A stretch of DNA of 64,000 nt from Vibrio fortis (lineage in GTDB: Bacteria; Pseudomonadota; Gammaproteobacteria; Enterobacterales; Vibrionaceae): the NCBI RefSeq assembly GCF_024347475.1, contig NZ_AP025487.1:1240001-1304000 (forward strand), written 5' to 3'. Positions within the stretch are counted from its first letter, which is position 1. Every line of letters starts with the position of its first letter. A model generated the notes under the pieces. That model saw only the letters and a program-made list of their open reading frames with translations. It ran no database searches and was not told the DNA's origin. Shown one piece after another: positions 35,524-44,941 of the stretch. The position numbers and the translations under genes are program-made.

Positions 35524-37458
35524 ATGCTGGGTTCTTTAGGGCTATTCAATCTCATCGCTGTCGCAATACTCAGTAGCTTGGTGAGTATTGTATATCTGAC
35601 GGGGCTGTATACTCAGTCAAAGCGTTACTCTGCCTTCATTCGTAGCGCAACTCAAACCGGTTCTCTGTTATCAATTGCTGCCGTGGTAATGCTTGCGGTG
35701 GCTTTCTATCAAGATGATTTTTCAATTCTTTATGTCGCTGAACATTCGAATACCCAACTGCCGAGCGCCTTCAAAATAGCGGCGGTGTGGGCTGGGCATG
35801 AAGGTTCATTGTTATTTTGGGTACTGACCTTAAGTTGTTGGGCAGGGCTTATCGCGAAGCAAAGTCACTACCGAGCAGATTATCACGACGCTGTCCTCTG
35901 GGTAATGAACCTGCTTCTGACGGTGTTTGCTTGGTTTTCCTTAGTTGCTTCCAACCCATTCGAACTCAACTCCGTGCTCGTGAGTGAAGGGCGCGATCTT
36001 AACCCTATGTTGCAGGATGTTGGGTTGATTTTTCATCCTCCGTTGCTCTACCTAGGGTATGTCGGATTTTCTGTCGTTTTGGCATTTTCAGTTGCGGCTT
36101 TGATGGTAAACCCTATTGAGCTCGAATGGGTAAAACATTGTCGTACATGGTGTTTAGTAGCTTGGTGTTTTTTAACAGCGGGTATTGCGCTTGGCTCTTG
36201 GTGGGCGTATTACGAACTGGGTTGGGGCGGCTGGTGGTTCTGGGATCCGGTCGAAAATGCGAGTTTATTGCCTTGGTTGACCGCGACCGCACTCCTGCAT
36301 ATTTTGGGCGTAGCTAATGGTAAAAAGCAGCTGTTGAAATGGTCTTTCAGCTTAGCCTTTATCACGTTTAGCTTAAGTATTTTAGGCACCTTTATCGTCC
36401 GATCCGGACTCCTTACATCGGTACATGCGTTTTCGGTTGACCCAAGCAAAGGGTTGGCGCTACTGACGATTTTAGTGGTCGTGTTAATGAGTTCGTTTTC
36501 TCTGTTAATTATTAAAGGTGAGCAATTCGAATCGCAAGCAATTAGAGGCTTCAAGAGCAAAGGCTTTATAGTGCTAATTGCTGCATTGATGCTGATATTG
36601 GCGATGTCGATTGTTCTATTTGGTACCTTCTATCCTATGGTTTTCGAATTGCTGGGTTTAGGGACGATTTCTGTTGGCGCACCTTATTTTAATTTGCTGA
36701 TTGCCCCATTGGGGCTGCTCGCTCTGGCGGCGATGGGGGTTTCTCCACTGATTATTTGTAAGCCTCAATGCACAGCAAAATTGATGGTTGTTTTGGCCGT
36801 GATTTCGATACTCAGTGGCTCACTTTTCTACCTGTCACAAGTATTCACGAGCAACTGGTTATCAACGTCATGGATGGTACTAGTCACTTGGTGTTTAGCT
36901 TGCTGGGTAGTAACGACACATGGTTATAGTCTGTGGCGAACGCGAAACACACGTTATCAACATAAGTTACTTGGGATGTCGATGGCGCACTTTGGCGTGG
37001 CTCTGCTTGCGGTAGGAGCGGGGATGAACAGCTTCCACTCCTTTGAAGCAAGCTATCGTTTGGCACCAAGCAGCCAAGTTGAATTTATGGACTGGACGCT
37101 TAACTATCAACAAACTGAGTTGTATGTTGGGAACAACTACACTGCTGAGCGCGGCGTTATCGAAGCTGAAAGTGGCGCAAATCGTTTTGTCATTGCCCCT
37201 GAACGTCGTCATTACCCAGTGCGGGTGATGAATATGAGTGAGCCCGCAATGAAGTGGTTCTGGCATGGTGACATCTACATCACAATGGGAGAGAAAGTCG
37301 ATAGCCAGGGTTACGCATTTAGAGTCCAGTATAAAGCGTATGTTCGTTGGATCTGGTTAGGTGCACTATTGATGATGTTAGGAAGCATAGTGTTAGTAGC
37401 ACAAAGGTATAAACGACGAATAAAGGAGACGAGTTATGAAGTCCAATGTTCGCAATAA
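35524..37458 (+). CDS. nrfE: Heme lyase subunit NrfE (CcmF family)
   Basis: A large polytopic membrane protein that attaches heme to apocytochrome; with NrfF and NrfG it matures the CWSCK site of NrfA. The heme-handling WWD motif is intact in WGGWWFWDPVENASLLPWL, and MLQDVGLIFHPPLLYLGYVG precedes it. I chose the ATG at 35524 (GAGGTGAT upstream) over a TTG extension to 35482. It overlaps the next gene by 23 nt. CcmF is the alternative, but operon context favours NrfE. Confidence 0.9.
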   Translation: MLGSLGLFNLIAVAILSSLVSIVYLTGLYTQSKRYSAFIRSATQTGSLLSIAAVVMLAVAFYQDDFSILYVAEHSNTQLPSAFKIAAVWAGHEGSLLFWVLTLSCWAGLIAKQSHYRADYHDAVLWVMNLLLTVFAWFSLVASNPFELNSVLVSEGRDLNPMLQDVGLIFHPPLLYLGYVGFSVVLAFSVAALMVNPIELEWVKHCRTWCLVAWCFLTAGIALGSWWAYYELGWGGWWFWDPVENASLLPWLTATALLHILGVANGKKQLLKWSFSLAFITFSLSILGTFIVRSGLLTSVHAFSVDPSKGLALLTILVVVLMSSFSLLIIKGEQFESQAIRGFKSKGFIVLIAALMLILAMSIVLFGTFYPMVFELLGLGTISVGAPYFNLLIAPLGLLALAAMGVSPLIICKPQCTAKLMVVLAVISILSGSLFYLSQVFTSNWLSTSWMVLVTWCLACWVVTTHGYSLWRTRNTRYQHKLLGMSMAHFGVALLAVGAGMNSFHSFEASYRLAPSSQVEFMDWTLNYQQTELYVGNNYTAERGVIEAESGANRFVIAPERRHYPVRVMNMSEPAMKWFWHGDIYITMGEKVDSQGYAFRVQYKAYVRWIWLGALLMMLGSIVLVAQRYKRRIKETSYEVQCSQ

Positions 37459-38023
37459 AATAGTGCTTCTGTTTGCATTAAGTGTCTTGGTGGTCGCAGT
37501 CTTTGGCTTAGCTTTGAATAAGACACAGAAAGTCAGCGTGACTGAGCAACACCCAACAGATTTCCCTGAGTTTTCGCTCCCAAGTTTATTGTTGTCTGAT
37601 GGCAGTGCGCTAGGGGACAAATCATCAACAGCGGATAAGGTGTCGGTGACTTTGGCTAAAGAAGATGTTACCGCACACCCTTATCAATTGGTTAACGTAT
37701 GGGCGTCATGGTGTGGCGTATGTAAGAAGGAGCATTCAGTCTTATTACAGCTTGCCGACGATAATATTCCTATTATCGGCTTAAACTATCGCGATAAGGC
37801 CACGGCGGCGATTAGAGAGCTTCAAACGGCGGGTAACCCATACCGCAAAGTGATAAGTGACTCGAACGGTGAGCTGGCGTTAGACCTAGGGGTGATTGGT
37901 ACTCCAGAGACGTATTTAGTTGACCGGCAAGGTAAAGTGATAAAAAAACTAGTGGGCGCTATGACACAAGAAATTTGGCAACAGGAGTTTGCTGACTATT
38001 TTACGAATAAGGCGGCACTATGA
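37436..38023 (+). CDS. Thiol:disulfide oxidoreductase, CcmG/DsbE family
   Basis: A membrane-anchored periplasmic thioredoxin-fold protein that keeps heme-site cysteines reduced. It has an N-terminal anchor (IVLLFALSVLVVAVFGLAL), the active site WASWCGVCKKE and the cis-Pro loop GTPETYLVD. It overlaps nrfE (23 nt) and nrfF (4 nt, ATGA), so it is likely the dedicated reductase for NrfA and NrfB maturation. Confidence 0.88.
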   Translation: MKSNVRNKIVLLFALSVLVVAVFGLALNKTQKVSVTEQHPTDFPEFSLPSLLLSDGSALGDKSSTADKVSVTLAKEDVTAHPYQLVNVWASWCGVCKKEHSVLLQLADDNIPIIGLNYRDKATAAIRELQTAGNPYRKVISDSNGELALDLGVIGTPETYLVDRQGKVIKKLVGAMTQEIWQQEFADYFTNKAAL

Positions 38024-38454
38024 ATTACGTAGCCTTGGTATTATGTTTTTTGAGTGTATTAACTATAAGTTCATCATTAAAGGCGGATGAACTATTTGTC
38101 TCTAATAACAAACAGGTAGCGATAGAAGTAGAGCTATTTGAGTTTGACAATTTAGCTCAGCAGCAACAAGCAATATCATTAGCTAAAACATTGCGTTGTC
38201 CTCAATGTCAGAATCAAAATTTGATTGAGTCAAATTCGCCGATAGCAAAAGATTTACGACTTCATGTATTTAAAATGGTTAAGTCTGGAAAAACCGATAC
38301 ACAAATCATTGAATATATGACAGCGCGCTATGGTGAATTTGTTCTATATAAGCCTGCGTTCAATATGACAAACGGGTTACTTTGGCTATTCCCACTTCTT
38401 TTATTGTCTCTATTTATATATTTATTAATTAAAAGTGTTAAGGCGAGTCCATAA
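38020..38454 (+). CDS. nrfF: NrfF/CcmH heme-lyase subunit
   Basis: A small CcmH-family protein whose LRCPQCQNQNL motif reduces the apocytochrome cysteines before heme attachment. A signal peptide and a C-terminal membrane anchor (GLLWLFPLLLLSLFIYLLI) are visible. It ends the operon; no strong terminator follows directly. Confidence 0.88.
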   Translation: MNYVALVLCFLSVLTISSSLKADELFVSNNKQVAIEVELFEFDNLAQQQQAISLAKTLRCPQCQNQNLIESNSPIAKDLRLHVFKMVKSGKTDTQIIEYMTARYGEFVLYKPAFNMTNGLLWLFPLLLLSLFIYLLIKSVKASP

Positions 38455-38544
38455 AAATTTAAATTAATTGTTTACCTGATGATCGGTATTTTGTAACATA
38501 TCCCACTCGTATATGACTTAGCACTTTAATATAAGGACGTATTG

Positions 38545-38721
38545 GTGGAAAACGTAATCTCAAATCTAAAAAAAGAGTTTTATAGCCATGTCCAGTCAGA
38601 GCAGTGGGCAGACAAGTACAGTGCTAAGTCAACAGTATCTCTTCTGACGCAAGAAGAGTTGGCTGAGTTGGAAAATGCCTGGATTCAACTCGTGATCTGG
38701 AAGCAGAAACAGATCGGCTAA
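38545..38721 (+). CDS. 58-residue hypothetical protein upstream of ribA
   Basis: A GTG start preceded by AAGGA at 7 bp opens a 58-codon frame. The product is predicted helical and amphipathic, starting MENVISNLKKEFYSHVQSEQ and ending LVIWKQKQIG; charged and aromatic residues are spaced as in a real small protein, and the frame ends just before a good terminator. I do not recognise it. Confidence 0.6.
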   Translation: MENVISNLKKEFYSHVQSEQWADKYSAKSTVSLLTQEELAELENAWIQLVIWKQKQIG

Positions 38722-38743
38722 GTTAAGCTAACTGTCTAATTTT

Positions 38744-38781
38744 TAACCCCATGTCAACCTAGTTGGCATGGGGTTTTTTAA
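38744..38781 (+). terminator. Terminator after the 58-residue ORF
   Basis: AACCCCATGTCAAC (38745-38758) / GTTGGCATGGGGTT (38762-38775), six T residues. Confidence 0.9.
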
Positions 38782-38948
38782 TGCCGTTAACAAAAAGTGT
38801 TATATTATAACATTTTGTTGGCTCGGAGCCTTGAAAAAAGTGATCAACGGCGCCATAGTGTCTATCATTAGATTGTTCGCTACAAAATTATTACTTAAAT
38901 GAATAACGTAGCGCTGTTAAATACAACGAATTGCAAGTGAGTGTAGAT

Positions 38949-39548
38949 ATGGCGGAAGTTCGTGCCAGAGTAGATTTTAAAGTAGGGGCCAGCAGCAACA
39001 TTGATGCGGAGCTTCTTTCATTCCACGGCTTAAAAACAGACAAAGAACACGTTGCTGTGATCTTCAAAGCAGCTGACACAACGCAGGACATCCCATTGGT
39101 TCGTATGCACTCTGAGTGTTTAACTGGGGATGTGTTCCACTCGTCACGTTGTGATTGTGGCGAACAACTAGACGAGACGATTCGTCGTATGGGTGAATCG
39201 GGCGGTATCATTCTTTACCTTCGCCAAGAGGGCCGTGGTATCGGTCTTTATAATAAGATTGATGCATACCGCTTACAAAGCGAGGGTATGAACACCTATG
39301 AAGCGAATAACCACTTAGGTTTTGGTGATGATCTGCGTGACTTCACTGAGGCGGCAGAGATGTTACGCGCGTTAGATGTGACTAAGATTCGTCTGATTAC
39401 TAACAACCCTAAAAAAATTAATGAGCTGAAATCGTACGGTATTGAGATCGAAGAAGTTGTAAATACAGCAGCCCACATCAAATCGGGTAACGAAAGTTAC
39501 TTAAAAGCAAAAGTGTCTCACGGTAAGCACAACTTAACTATTGAGTAG
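38949..39548 (+). CDS. ribA: GTP cyclohydrolase II
   Basis: Catalyses the first step of riboflavin synthesis, opening GTP to the pyrimidine diamine. The Zn site is [24 protein letters not shown] binds substrate and [19 protein letters not shown] lies near the C terminus. The ATG at 38949 gives 199 aa; a TTG at 38931 would add six residues. It is followed by its own terminator. Confidence 0.94.
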   Translation: MAEVRARVDFKVGASSNIDAELLSFHGLKTDKEHVAVIFKAADTTQDIPLVRMHSECLTGDVFHSSRCDCGEQLDETIRRMGESGGIILYLRQEGRGIGLYNKIDAYRLQSEGMNTYEANNHLGFGDDLRDFTEAAEMLRALDVTKIRLITNNPKKINELKSYGIEIEEVVNTAAHIKSGNESYLKAKVSHGKHNLTIE

Positions 39549-39579
39549 TTTAGCGTGTCGCACCTAACACAAAATGAAG

Positions 39580-39608
39580 CAAAAACCTCACAAATGTGAG
39601 GTTTTTTT
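39580..39608 (+). terminator. Terminator after ribA
   Basis: AACCTCACA (39584-39592) / TGTGAGGTT (39595-39603) flanked by A and T runs. Confidence 0.88.
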
Positions 39609-39617
39609 GTATTTGCC

Positions 39618-39682
39618 TTGCAAATAAATTGTAACTTTGTATTATCGCAACAAGTAGTGCAAATGATAATGGTTTGTACTAC
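39618..39682 (+). promoter_or_regulatory. Promoter and Fur-like operator of the imelysin unit
   Basis: TTGCAA (39618-39623), a 16-bp spacer and TATTAT (39640-39645) form a sigma-70 promoter. Just downstream is a 29-bp dyad: GTAGT-n-CAAA (39654-39663) mirrored by TTTG-n-ACTAC (39673-39682), with ATGATAAT at its centre, resembling a Fur box (about 12 of 19 positions). Its location covers the likely transcription start, so it should act as a repressor site. Confidence 0.6.
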
Positions 39683-39720
39683 CAATATAAATAATAATTC
39701 AAGCTCAACAAGGATGCTTC

Positions 39721-40980
39721 ATGACCATTAAATCTTTAGTGACTAAAGCGGTTACTTCGTCACTCATTTTTGCTTCTGCTTCATCTTTTGCAGCAGTGAC
39801 CCAAGATCAAGTTGTCGAGCACTACGCTGACATCGCTCACGCGGTATTTGCTGACTCTGTGATCACAGCGAAAGCGCTTAACTCTTCTATCGACACATTT
39901 TTAGCTTCGCCGTCAGCGAGCAACTTCGAACAAGTTAAACAAGCTTGGCTGGAGTCTCGTGTTCCTTATCAGCAATCAGAAGTGTTCCGTTTCGGTAACG
40001 CAGTGGTTGATGACTGGGAAGGTCAACTGAACGCATGGCCACTAGATGAAGGCCTAATCGACTACGTTTCAACAAACTACCAGTACGAGCTAGGTAATGA
40101 AGGCGCAAGTGCAAACATCGTTGCAAACGAAACCTTCCAAATTGGTCAAACTAAAGTTGACGCATCAAACATCACACCAGAGCTAATCGCTGAACTAAAC
40201 GAAATCGGCGGCTCTGAAGCGAACGTTGCATCAGGTTACCACGCGATTGAATTCCTACTTTGGGGTCAAGATCTAAACGGTACTAACGCTGGCGCTGGTG
40301 CTCGTGCATACACAGACTTCGTTGTTGGTGCTGAGTGTACAAACGGCAACTGTGAGCGTCGTGGTGCTTACCTTAAAGCGGCTGCGGAACTTCTAGTTCA
40401 AGATCTAGAGTGGATGGAAAAGCAGTGGTCTGCAGACGAGAAGGGCAACTACCGTCAAGAGCTACTGGCTGAATCTAGTGACAATGGCCTTCGTAAGATG
40501 CTATTCGGCATGGGTTCACTGTCTCTGGGTGAACTTGCTGGTGAGCGTATGAAGGTAGCACTAGAAGCGAACTCTACTGAAGATGAGCACGATTGTTTCT
40601 CTGATAACACGCACAACTCTCACTACTACAATGAGCAAGGCATCTACAACGTTTACACTGGTCTGTACAAGCGTGAAGACGGCACATTGCTTTCTGGTCC
40701 AAGCATCTACGACCTTGTTGAACAAAAAGATAAGCAAGCAGCAAAAGAGATCCAGAAGCAGTTTGATCTAGCACGTGCACAAGTGGGTCAACTTGTATCT
40801 TCAGCAGAGAAGAACAATGAGTACTTCGACCAGCTAATCGCGGCAGACAACGCTGCAGGTAACGCACTAGTGAACAAAACTATCGTTGCTCTGGTATCTC
40901 AAACAGCAGCAATCGAGCGTGCGGCAGGCATCATCGGTATCGATAGCCTAAACCCAGACACGGCTGATCACGAGTTTTAA
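39721..40980 (+). CDS. irpA: Imelysin-family iron-regulated periplasmic protein
   Basis: A peptidase M75/imelysin-like protein of the IrpA/ICMP type, linked to iron uptake; no peptidase activity is proven. A signal peptide ends in SSFAA, and the family GxHxxE motif appears as GYHAIEFLLWG (172-182), a likely metal-binding site. The length of 419 aa is normal. It is first in a block of four genes with a Fur-like operator. A second imelysin, with a changed motif, is two genes downstream. Confidence 0.85.
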   Translation: MTIKSLVTKAVTSSLIFASASSFAAVTQDQVVEHYADIAHAVFADSVITAKALNSSIDTFLASPSASNFEQVKQAWLESRVPYQQSEVFRFGNAVVDDWEGQLNAWPLDEGLIDYVSTNYQYELGNEGASANIVANETFQIGQTKVDASNITPELIAELNEIGGSEANVASGYHAIEFLLWGQDLNGTNAGAGARAYTDFVVGAECTNGNCERRGAYLKAAAELLVQDLEWMEKQWSADEKGNYRQELLAESSDNGLRKMLFGMGSLSLGELAGERMKVALEANSTEDEHDCFSDNTHNSHYYNEQGIYNVYTGLYKREDGTLLSGPSIYDLVEQKDKQAAKEIQKQFDLARAQVGQLVSSAEKNNEYFDQLIAADNAAGNALVNKTIVALVSQTAAIERAAGIIGIDSLNPDTADHEF

Positions 40981-41003
40981 TCTCTTGTGATATCCCACTA
41001 TTG

Positions 41004-41030
41004 ATAAGGGCTCGTTTGAGCCCTTATTTG
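41004..41030 (+). terminator. Terminator-like hairpin after irpA
   Basis: ATAAGGGCTC (41004-41013) / GAGCCCTTAT (41018-41027). The T run is short, so partial read-through is likely. Confidence 0.7.
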
Positions 41031-41191
41031 TTGAGGTCGAATAGGTTGCGACGAGTTGAAATGCTCTTATGTCCAACCAAAGATGACAGCTCACCTCGGT
41101 CGTCAAAGTTTAACCAATCTAATGAACCTAAGTATTAGCCCATAAAAAGTACAACGAAGCTAAATACTCACCAACTTAGCAAAGGCAATGT

Positions 41192-42580
41192 ATGAAGTCG
41201 TATCTTTCCGCCTCGTTATTATCCGCTCTGTTTTTTGTGTCTCCATTACACGCCCATGATGTTTACTCTGGCGGCAAAACTACCGTTAAAAAAGAGGGAG
41301 CGAATGCATTCTCTCTACCTGCTGCCAATCTACCGATGACCAAACGTCTCGATTTCAGCGTAGGTAACAGCTTTTTTAGAAACCCATGGGTGCCAGCTCC
41401 ATCATCCACCGATGCGCGTGATGGCTTAGGTCCGCTATTTAATACCAATGGCTGTCAAAACTGTCATATTAAAGATGGACGCGGGCATGCACCCGAAAGT
41501 GGTGATGAAAATGCCGTTTCAATGTTGGTACGACTGAGCATACCAGCAGAAACGCCAGAGCAGAAAACAGCCTTTATCCGTGATGGGGTGATCCCAGAGC
41601 CTACTTATGGCGGCCAACTCCAAGATTTTGCAATTCAAGGTGTTAAGCCTGAAGGCAAGGTCAACATTTCTTATACCGATGTACCCGTAACCTTTTCGGA
41701 TGGCACAGTTGTGACACTTCGTAAGCCAACACTGACAATCACAGAGCTAGCTTTTGGAGACATGCACCCTAAAACGCAGTTCTCTGCACGTGTTGCGCCA
41801 CCGATGATTGGTCTGGGTTTGCTTGAAAGTATTCCAGAAGAGACAATTCTAGGTTTTGCTAAACAACAAAAACAAGCGAATCAAGGTGTGTCAGGCAAAG
41901 CAAACCAAGTGCTAGATGTGCAAACAAATGAGATGACTCTAGGCCGTTTCGGATGGAAAGCGGGACAGCCAAATCTCATGCAGCAAAATGCCGCTGCGTT
42001 TAATGGTGATTTAGGCTTAACAAGCAATCTGTTTCCAAATGAAAACTGTACATCTGCTCAATCGACCTGTACTGAATTTCCTGACGGTGGAAAACCTGAA
42101 GTCAGTGACAATATTCTCGACTTTGTTGAGTTCTACTCTCAACACTTGGCGGTTCCAATTCGCCGAAATGTCGATGATCCGCAAGTGATTAAAGGACAGG
42201 CATTGTTTGCACAGTCGGGTTGTCAAAGCTGTCACCAAACCAATATTCGCACCATGGAGCGAGAAGGTTTACCGGCACTCTCTAAACAGCTTATTAGCCC
42301 TTATACAGATATGCTATTGCACGACATGGGCGAAGGTTTAGCGGATAACCGACCTGAGTATTTAGCCAATGGCCGCGAGTGGCGTACTACACCGCTTTGG
42401 GGCTTGGGTTATACGCAAGAAGTCAACGGTCACACCTTCTTACTGCATGATGGCCGAGCTCGCAACGTGATGGAAGCTGTTCTGTGGCATGGTGGTGAGG
42501 CTGAGCACGCAAAACAGAACGTACTTAAATTGAATAAGTCTGAACGTGACGCGCTTATCGCATTCCTAAATTCGTTATAA
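41192..42580 (+). CDS. Di-heme thiol-oxidoreductase-like protein (DUF1111)
   Basis: An exported c-type cytochrome: signal peptide (MKSYLSASLLSALFFVSPLHA) and two heme sites, CQNCH near residue 90 and CQSCH near 345. The domain is the di-heme oxidoreductase family (DUF1111), which commonly neighbours imelysin genes. I infer a redox role in handling iron in the periplasm, possibly oxidising or reducing it for the imelysin proteins. Confidence 0.82.
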   Translation: MKSYLSASLLSALFFVSPLHAHDVYSGGKTTVKKEGANAFSLPAANLPMTKRLDFSVGNSFFRNPWVPAPSSTDARDGLGPLFNTNGCQNCHIKDGRGHAPESGDENAVSMLVRLSIPAETPEQKTAFIRDGVIPEPTYGGQLQDFAIQGVKPEGKVNISYTDVPVTFSDGTVVTLRKPTLTITELAFGDMHPKTQFSARVAPPMIGLGLLESIPEETILGFAKQQKQANQGVSGKANQVLDVQTNEMTLGRFGWKAGQPNLMQQNAAAFNGDLGLTSNLFPNENCTSAQSTCTEFPDGGKPEVSDNILDFVEFYSQHLAVPIRRNVDDPQVIKGQALFAQSGCQSCHQTNIRTMEREGLPALSKQLISPYTDMLLHDMGEGLADNRPEYLANGREWRTTPLWGLGYTQEVNGHTFLLHDGRARNVMEAVLWHGGEAEHAKQNVLKLNKSERDALIAFLNSL

Positions 42581-42602
42581 TTTTAGGCTTTATATCTTTA
42601 TC

Positions 42603-42639
42603 GGAAATTCACAATAGCGATACCAGCTTGTGAATTTCC
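42603..42639. other. 12-bp hairpin between di-heme and second imelysin genes
   Basis: GGAAATTCACAA (42603-42614) / TTGTGAATTTCC (42628-42639), 13-nt loop, no T run. A mRNA-stability element or operator rather than a terminator. Confidence 0.6.
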
Positions 42640-42702
42640 TTTGCTATGCGCTAAGTAAATCTATAATCAAAAGCGCAGCCATGCTCAACATTAGGTAACA
42701 AC

Positions 42703-43779
42703 ATGAAAAATAAACAATTCATGAAAAGTAAATTGTGGGCACTCCCGTTATCAGCTTTGGTTGTAACGGGGTGTCAATCTTCTGGTGGATCAAACTCATC
42801 AGATGAAAATAACTTAGGCTTTTCGGCCGATACCGCTCAGCACTTGAGCACAAGCGTCTACCTGACAGAATTCAATTCAGCGGTAAACTTTGCAACACAA
42901 GCGTCAGAGCTCGAAGCGGCAGTTGAATCGTACTGTCAAAGCGATGCTGTGACGTTGGAGCAGCTGAAGTCAGAATGGCAACAAGCAATGACGGCTTGGA
43001 TGGCGTTGCAGGGGCAGGAGCGTGGTCCTGTTAAAGCGCTTGAAGAGAGTTGGAATGTCCAGTTCTGGCCAGACAAAAAGAACACGACCGGGCTGAAAAT
43101 GAGCCAACTCAACCAACAGAACAAGCTCTGGACACAGCAAGATATCGCAATGCAGAGTGTGACAGTTCAAGGGCTAGGTGCGCTTGAGTGGTCTTTTTAC
43201 GACAAAGCGTCTCCACTTTTGGTTGATAAGGCGTCAGGTTGTCAGAGCGTCACTGCGATTGCGCAAAACCTAGCATTAAAATCTTCAAATATCGCCTCTG
43301 CTTGGCAGGTGAACCCATGGACATCTCTTGATGAGAAACAGTGGGAATCAGAATACATCGCGTTGATGACGAATCAGCTTGATTACAGCATGAAGAAATT
43401 GAGCCGACCGTTAGCGAAAATTGGTAAGCCGCGTCCATACTTTTCGGAGTCGTGGCGTGCGCAAACGTCAATGGCTCAGCTAAAAGCGAACGTTGTGGCC
43501 TTAGAGGCGCTCTACTTAGCTGACGGCAAAGGTTTAGATGCGATTTTACGCGAGCAAGGACATCAAGATCTTGCCGATCGCGTTTTTTCTCAATTTGAAC
43601 TCACCATTGATACATGGCCAGAGCAAGAGAGCCTGTTTGAGTTGCTACAAAGCAAAGAAGGCTATCGCCTTGTGTTGTCGCAATACAATAAATTAGAGCA
43701 ACTGAAATACCTTATCCATGAAGAAGTAGCCATAGAGCTTGGTGTTGTAATAGGATTTAATGCAACCGATGGTGACTGA
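42703..43779 (+). CDS. Imelysin-family lipoprotein
   Basis: The second M75 protein of the cluster. It has a lipobox (LVVTGCQ), so it is membrane anchored. The position of the GxHxxE motif reads GLGALEW, with Gly in place of His, so metal binding there is probably altered. The length of 358 aa is somewhat shorter than IrpA. It overlaps the DUF1513 gene by 20 bp. Confidence 0.8.
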   Translation: MKNKQFMKSKLWALPLSALVVTGCQSSGGSNSSDENNLGFSADTAQHLSTSVYLTEFNSAVNFATQASELEAAVESYCQSDAVTLEQLKSEWQQAMTAWMALQGQERGPVKALEESWNVQFWPDKKNTTGLKMSQLNQQNKLWTQQDIAMQSVTVQGLGALEWSFYDKASPLLVDKASGCQSVTAIAQNLALKSSNIASAWQVNPWTSLDEKQWESEYIALMTNQLDYSMKKLSRPLAKIGKPRPYFSESWRAQTSMAQLKANVVALEALYLADGKGLDAILREQGHQDLADRVFSQFELTIDTWPEQESLFELLQSKEGYRLVLSQYNKLEQLKYLIHEEVAIELGVVIGFNATDGD

Positions 43780-44860
43780 TTCTACACGCAGAAACCTGTT
43801 GAAGGCGGCGCTAGGTTGCGCCGCTGTTCCAGTGCTACCGTTTGGCTGTGCCGCTACGCAATCTGAGACCTCACTTACAGATAATTCGCCTAAGCTGATT
43901 GGTTGTGCATTGAATGGAAGAGATCGCTTCTCGGCGGTGGTTGCGAACCAATTTGGTCAACCACTTACTCAATTGCCTATTCCGGAGCGAGGCCATGGGG
44001 TCGCGATAAGCCCAAATCAAAATCATGCGGTGGTCTTTGCTCGCCGTCCGGGTAACTTTTTTGTTGTGTTTAATTACGTTACAGGACAACAAATCAAGAT
44101 GACCGTGAAGGGGAATAATCGACACTTTTATGGTCATGGCGTGTATTCGTTAGATGGTCGTTATCTCTATGCGACAGAGGGCAAAAGTAACACCAGTGAA
44201 GGCGTAATCGGAGTCTACGATGTCCAGCAAAACTACATCAAAGTAGAGGAGTTTAGCGGTTTCGGAATTGGTCCACATGAAGTGATCATCATGCCAAGTG
44301 GTGATTTGGCGATTGGCGTGGGCGGCGTGCACACTGATGGGCGAACACCGAAAAACCTAGATACCATGAAACCAAGCCTGACTTATCTCTCTCCTACGGG
44401 GCAGATTATTGATCAAGTGGGGTTGCCAGATAAGAAGTTGAGTATTCGACACCTTGCGCACGATGGGGCTCAAACCGTGTTATGCGGACAGCAGTATCGC
44501 GGCGAACCTGACGAGTATCCTTCGTTGCTTGCGATGCACACCAAGGGCGGTGAATTTGAAAGCTTGAATGCTGAGCCGGAGCAGTGGGCGAGGTTTAATC
44601 ACTATATCGCGAGTATTGCTGCTTCGGATGAGTGGATACTGGCGACCTCTCCGAGAGGCAATTGCTACGGAATATGGTCTAAAGCGACGAGAGATCTTGT
44701 TGAGCTTTCCTACCTTGCCGATGCTTCTGGTGTGGTACTACTTGCAGATGAATTTCGACTAAGTTCAGGTGCTGGTGGCGTCATAAGCCAGTCTGTTCCT
44801 CATGATAAGTCTACACTTCAATCGGGTATTCAATGGGATAACCACTGGAGTGCAACTTGA
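43760..44860 (+). CDS. DUF1513 exported protein, predicted beta-propeller
   Basis: A twin-arginine-like signal (STRRNLLKAALG) with a Cys following (LPFGC) that could be lipidated. The body has repeated beta-strand units (e.g. GHGVAISPNQNHAVVFARRPGNF) as in WD40/YncE-like propellers. DUF1513 genes accompany imelysin genes in many proteobacteria, so it belongs to the iron unit. The start could be 43760 or the ATG at 43769. It is the last gene of the block. Confidence 0.78.
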   Translation: MQPMVTDSTRRNLLKAALGCAAVPVLPFGCAATQSETSLTDNSPKLIGCALNGRDRFSAVVANQFGQPLTQLPIPERGHGVAISPNQNHAVVFARRPGNFFVVFNYVTGQQIKMTVKGNNRHFYGHGVYSLDGRYLYATEGKSNTSEGVIGVYDVQQNYIKVEEFSGFGIGPHEVIIMPSGDLAIGVGGVHTDGRTPKNLDTMKPSLTYLSPTGQIIDQVGLPDKKLSIRHLAHDGAQTVLCGQQYRGEPDEYPSLLAMHTKGGEFESLNAEPEQWARFNHYIASIAASDEWILATSPRGNCYGIWSKATRDLVELSYLADASGVVLLADEFRLSSGAGGVISQSVPHDKSTLQSGIQWDNHWSAT

Positions 44861-44941
44861 TGCTTAAAAATCGTTAAAAAATAACATGCTTGCTCCAATT
44901 CTTTGCCATACTTAAAAGATGATTTGGCATAGGAGCATCGC

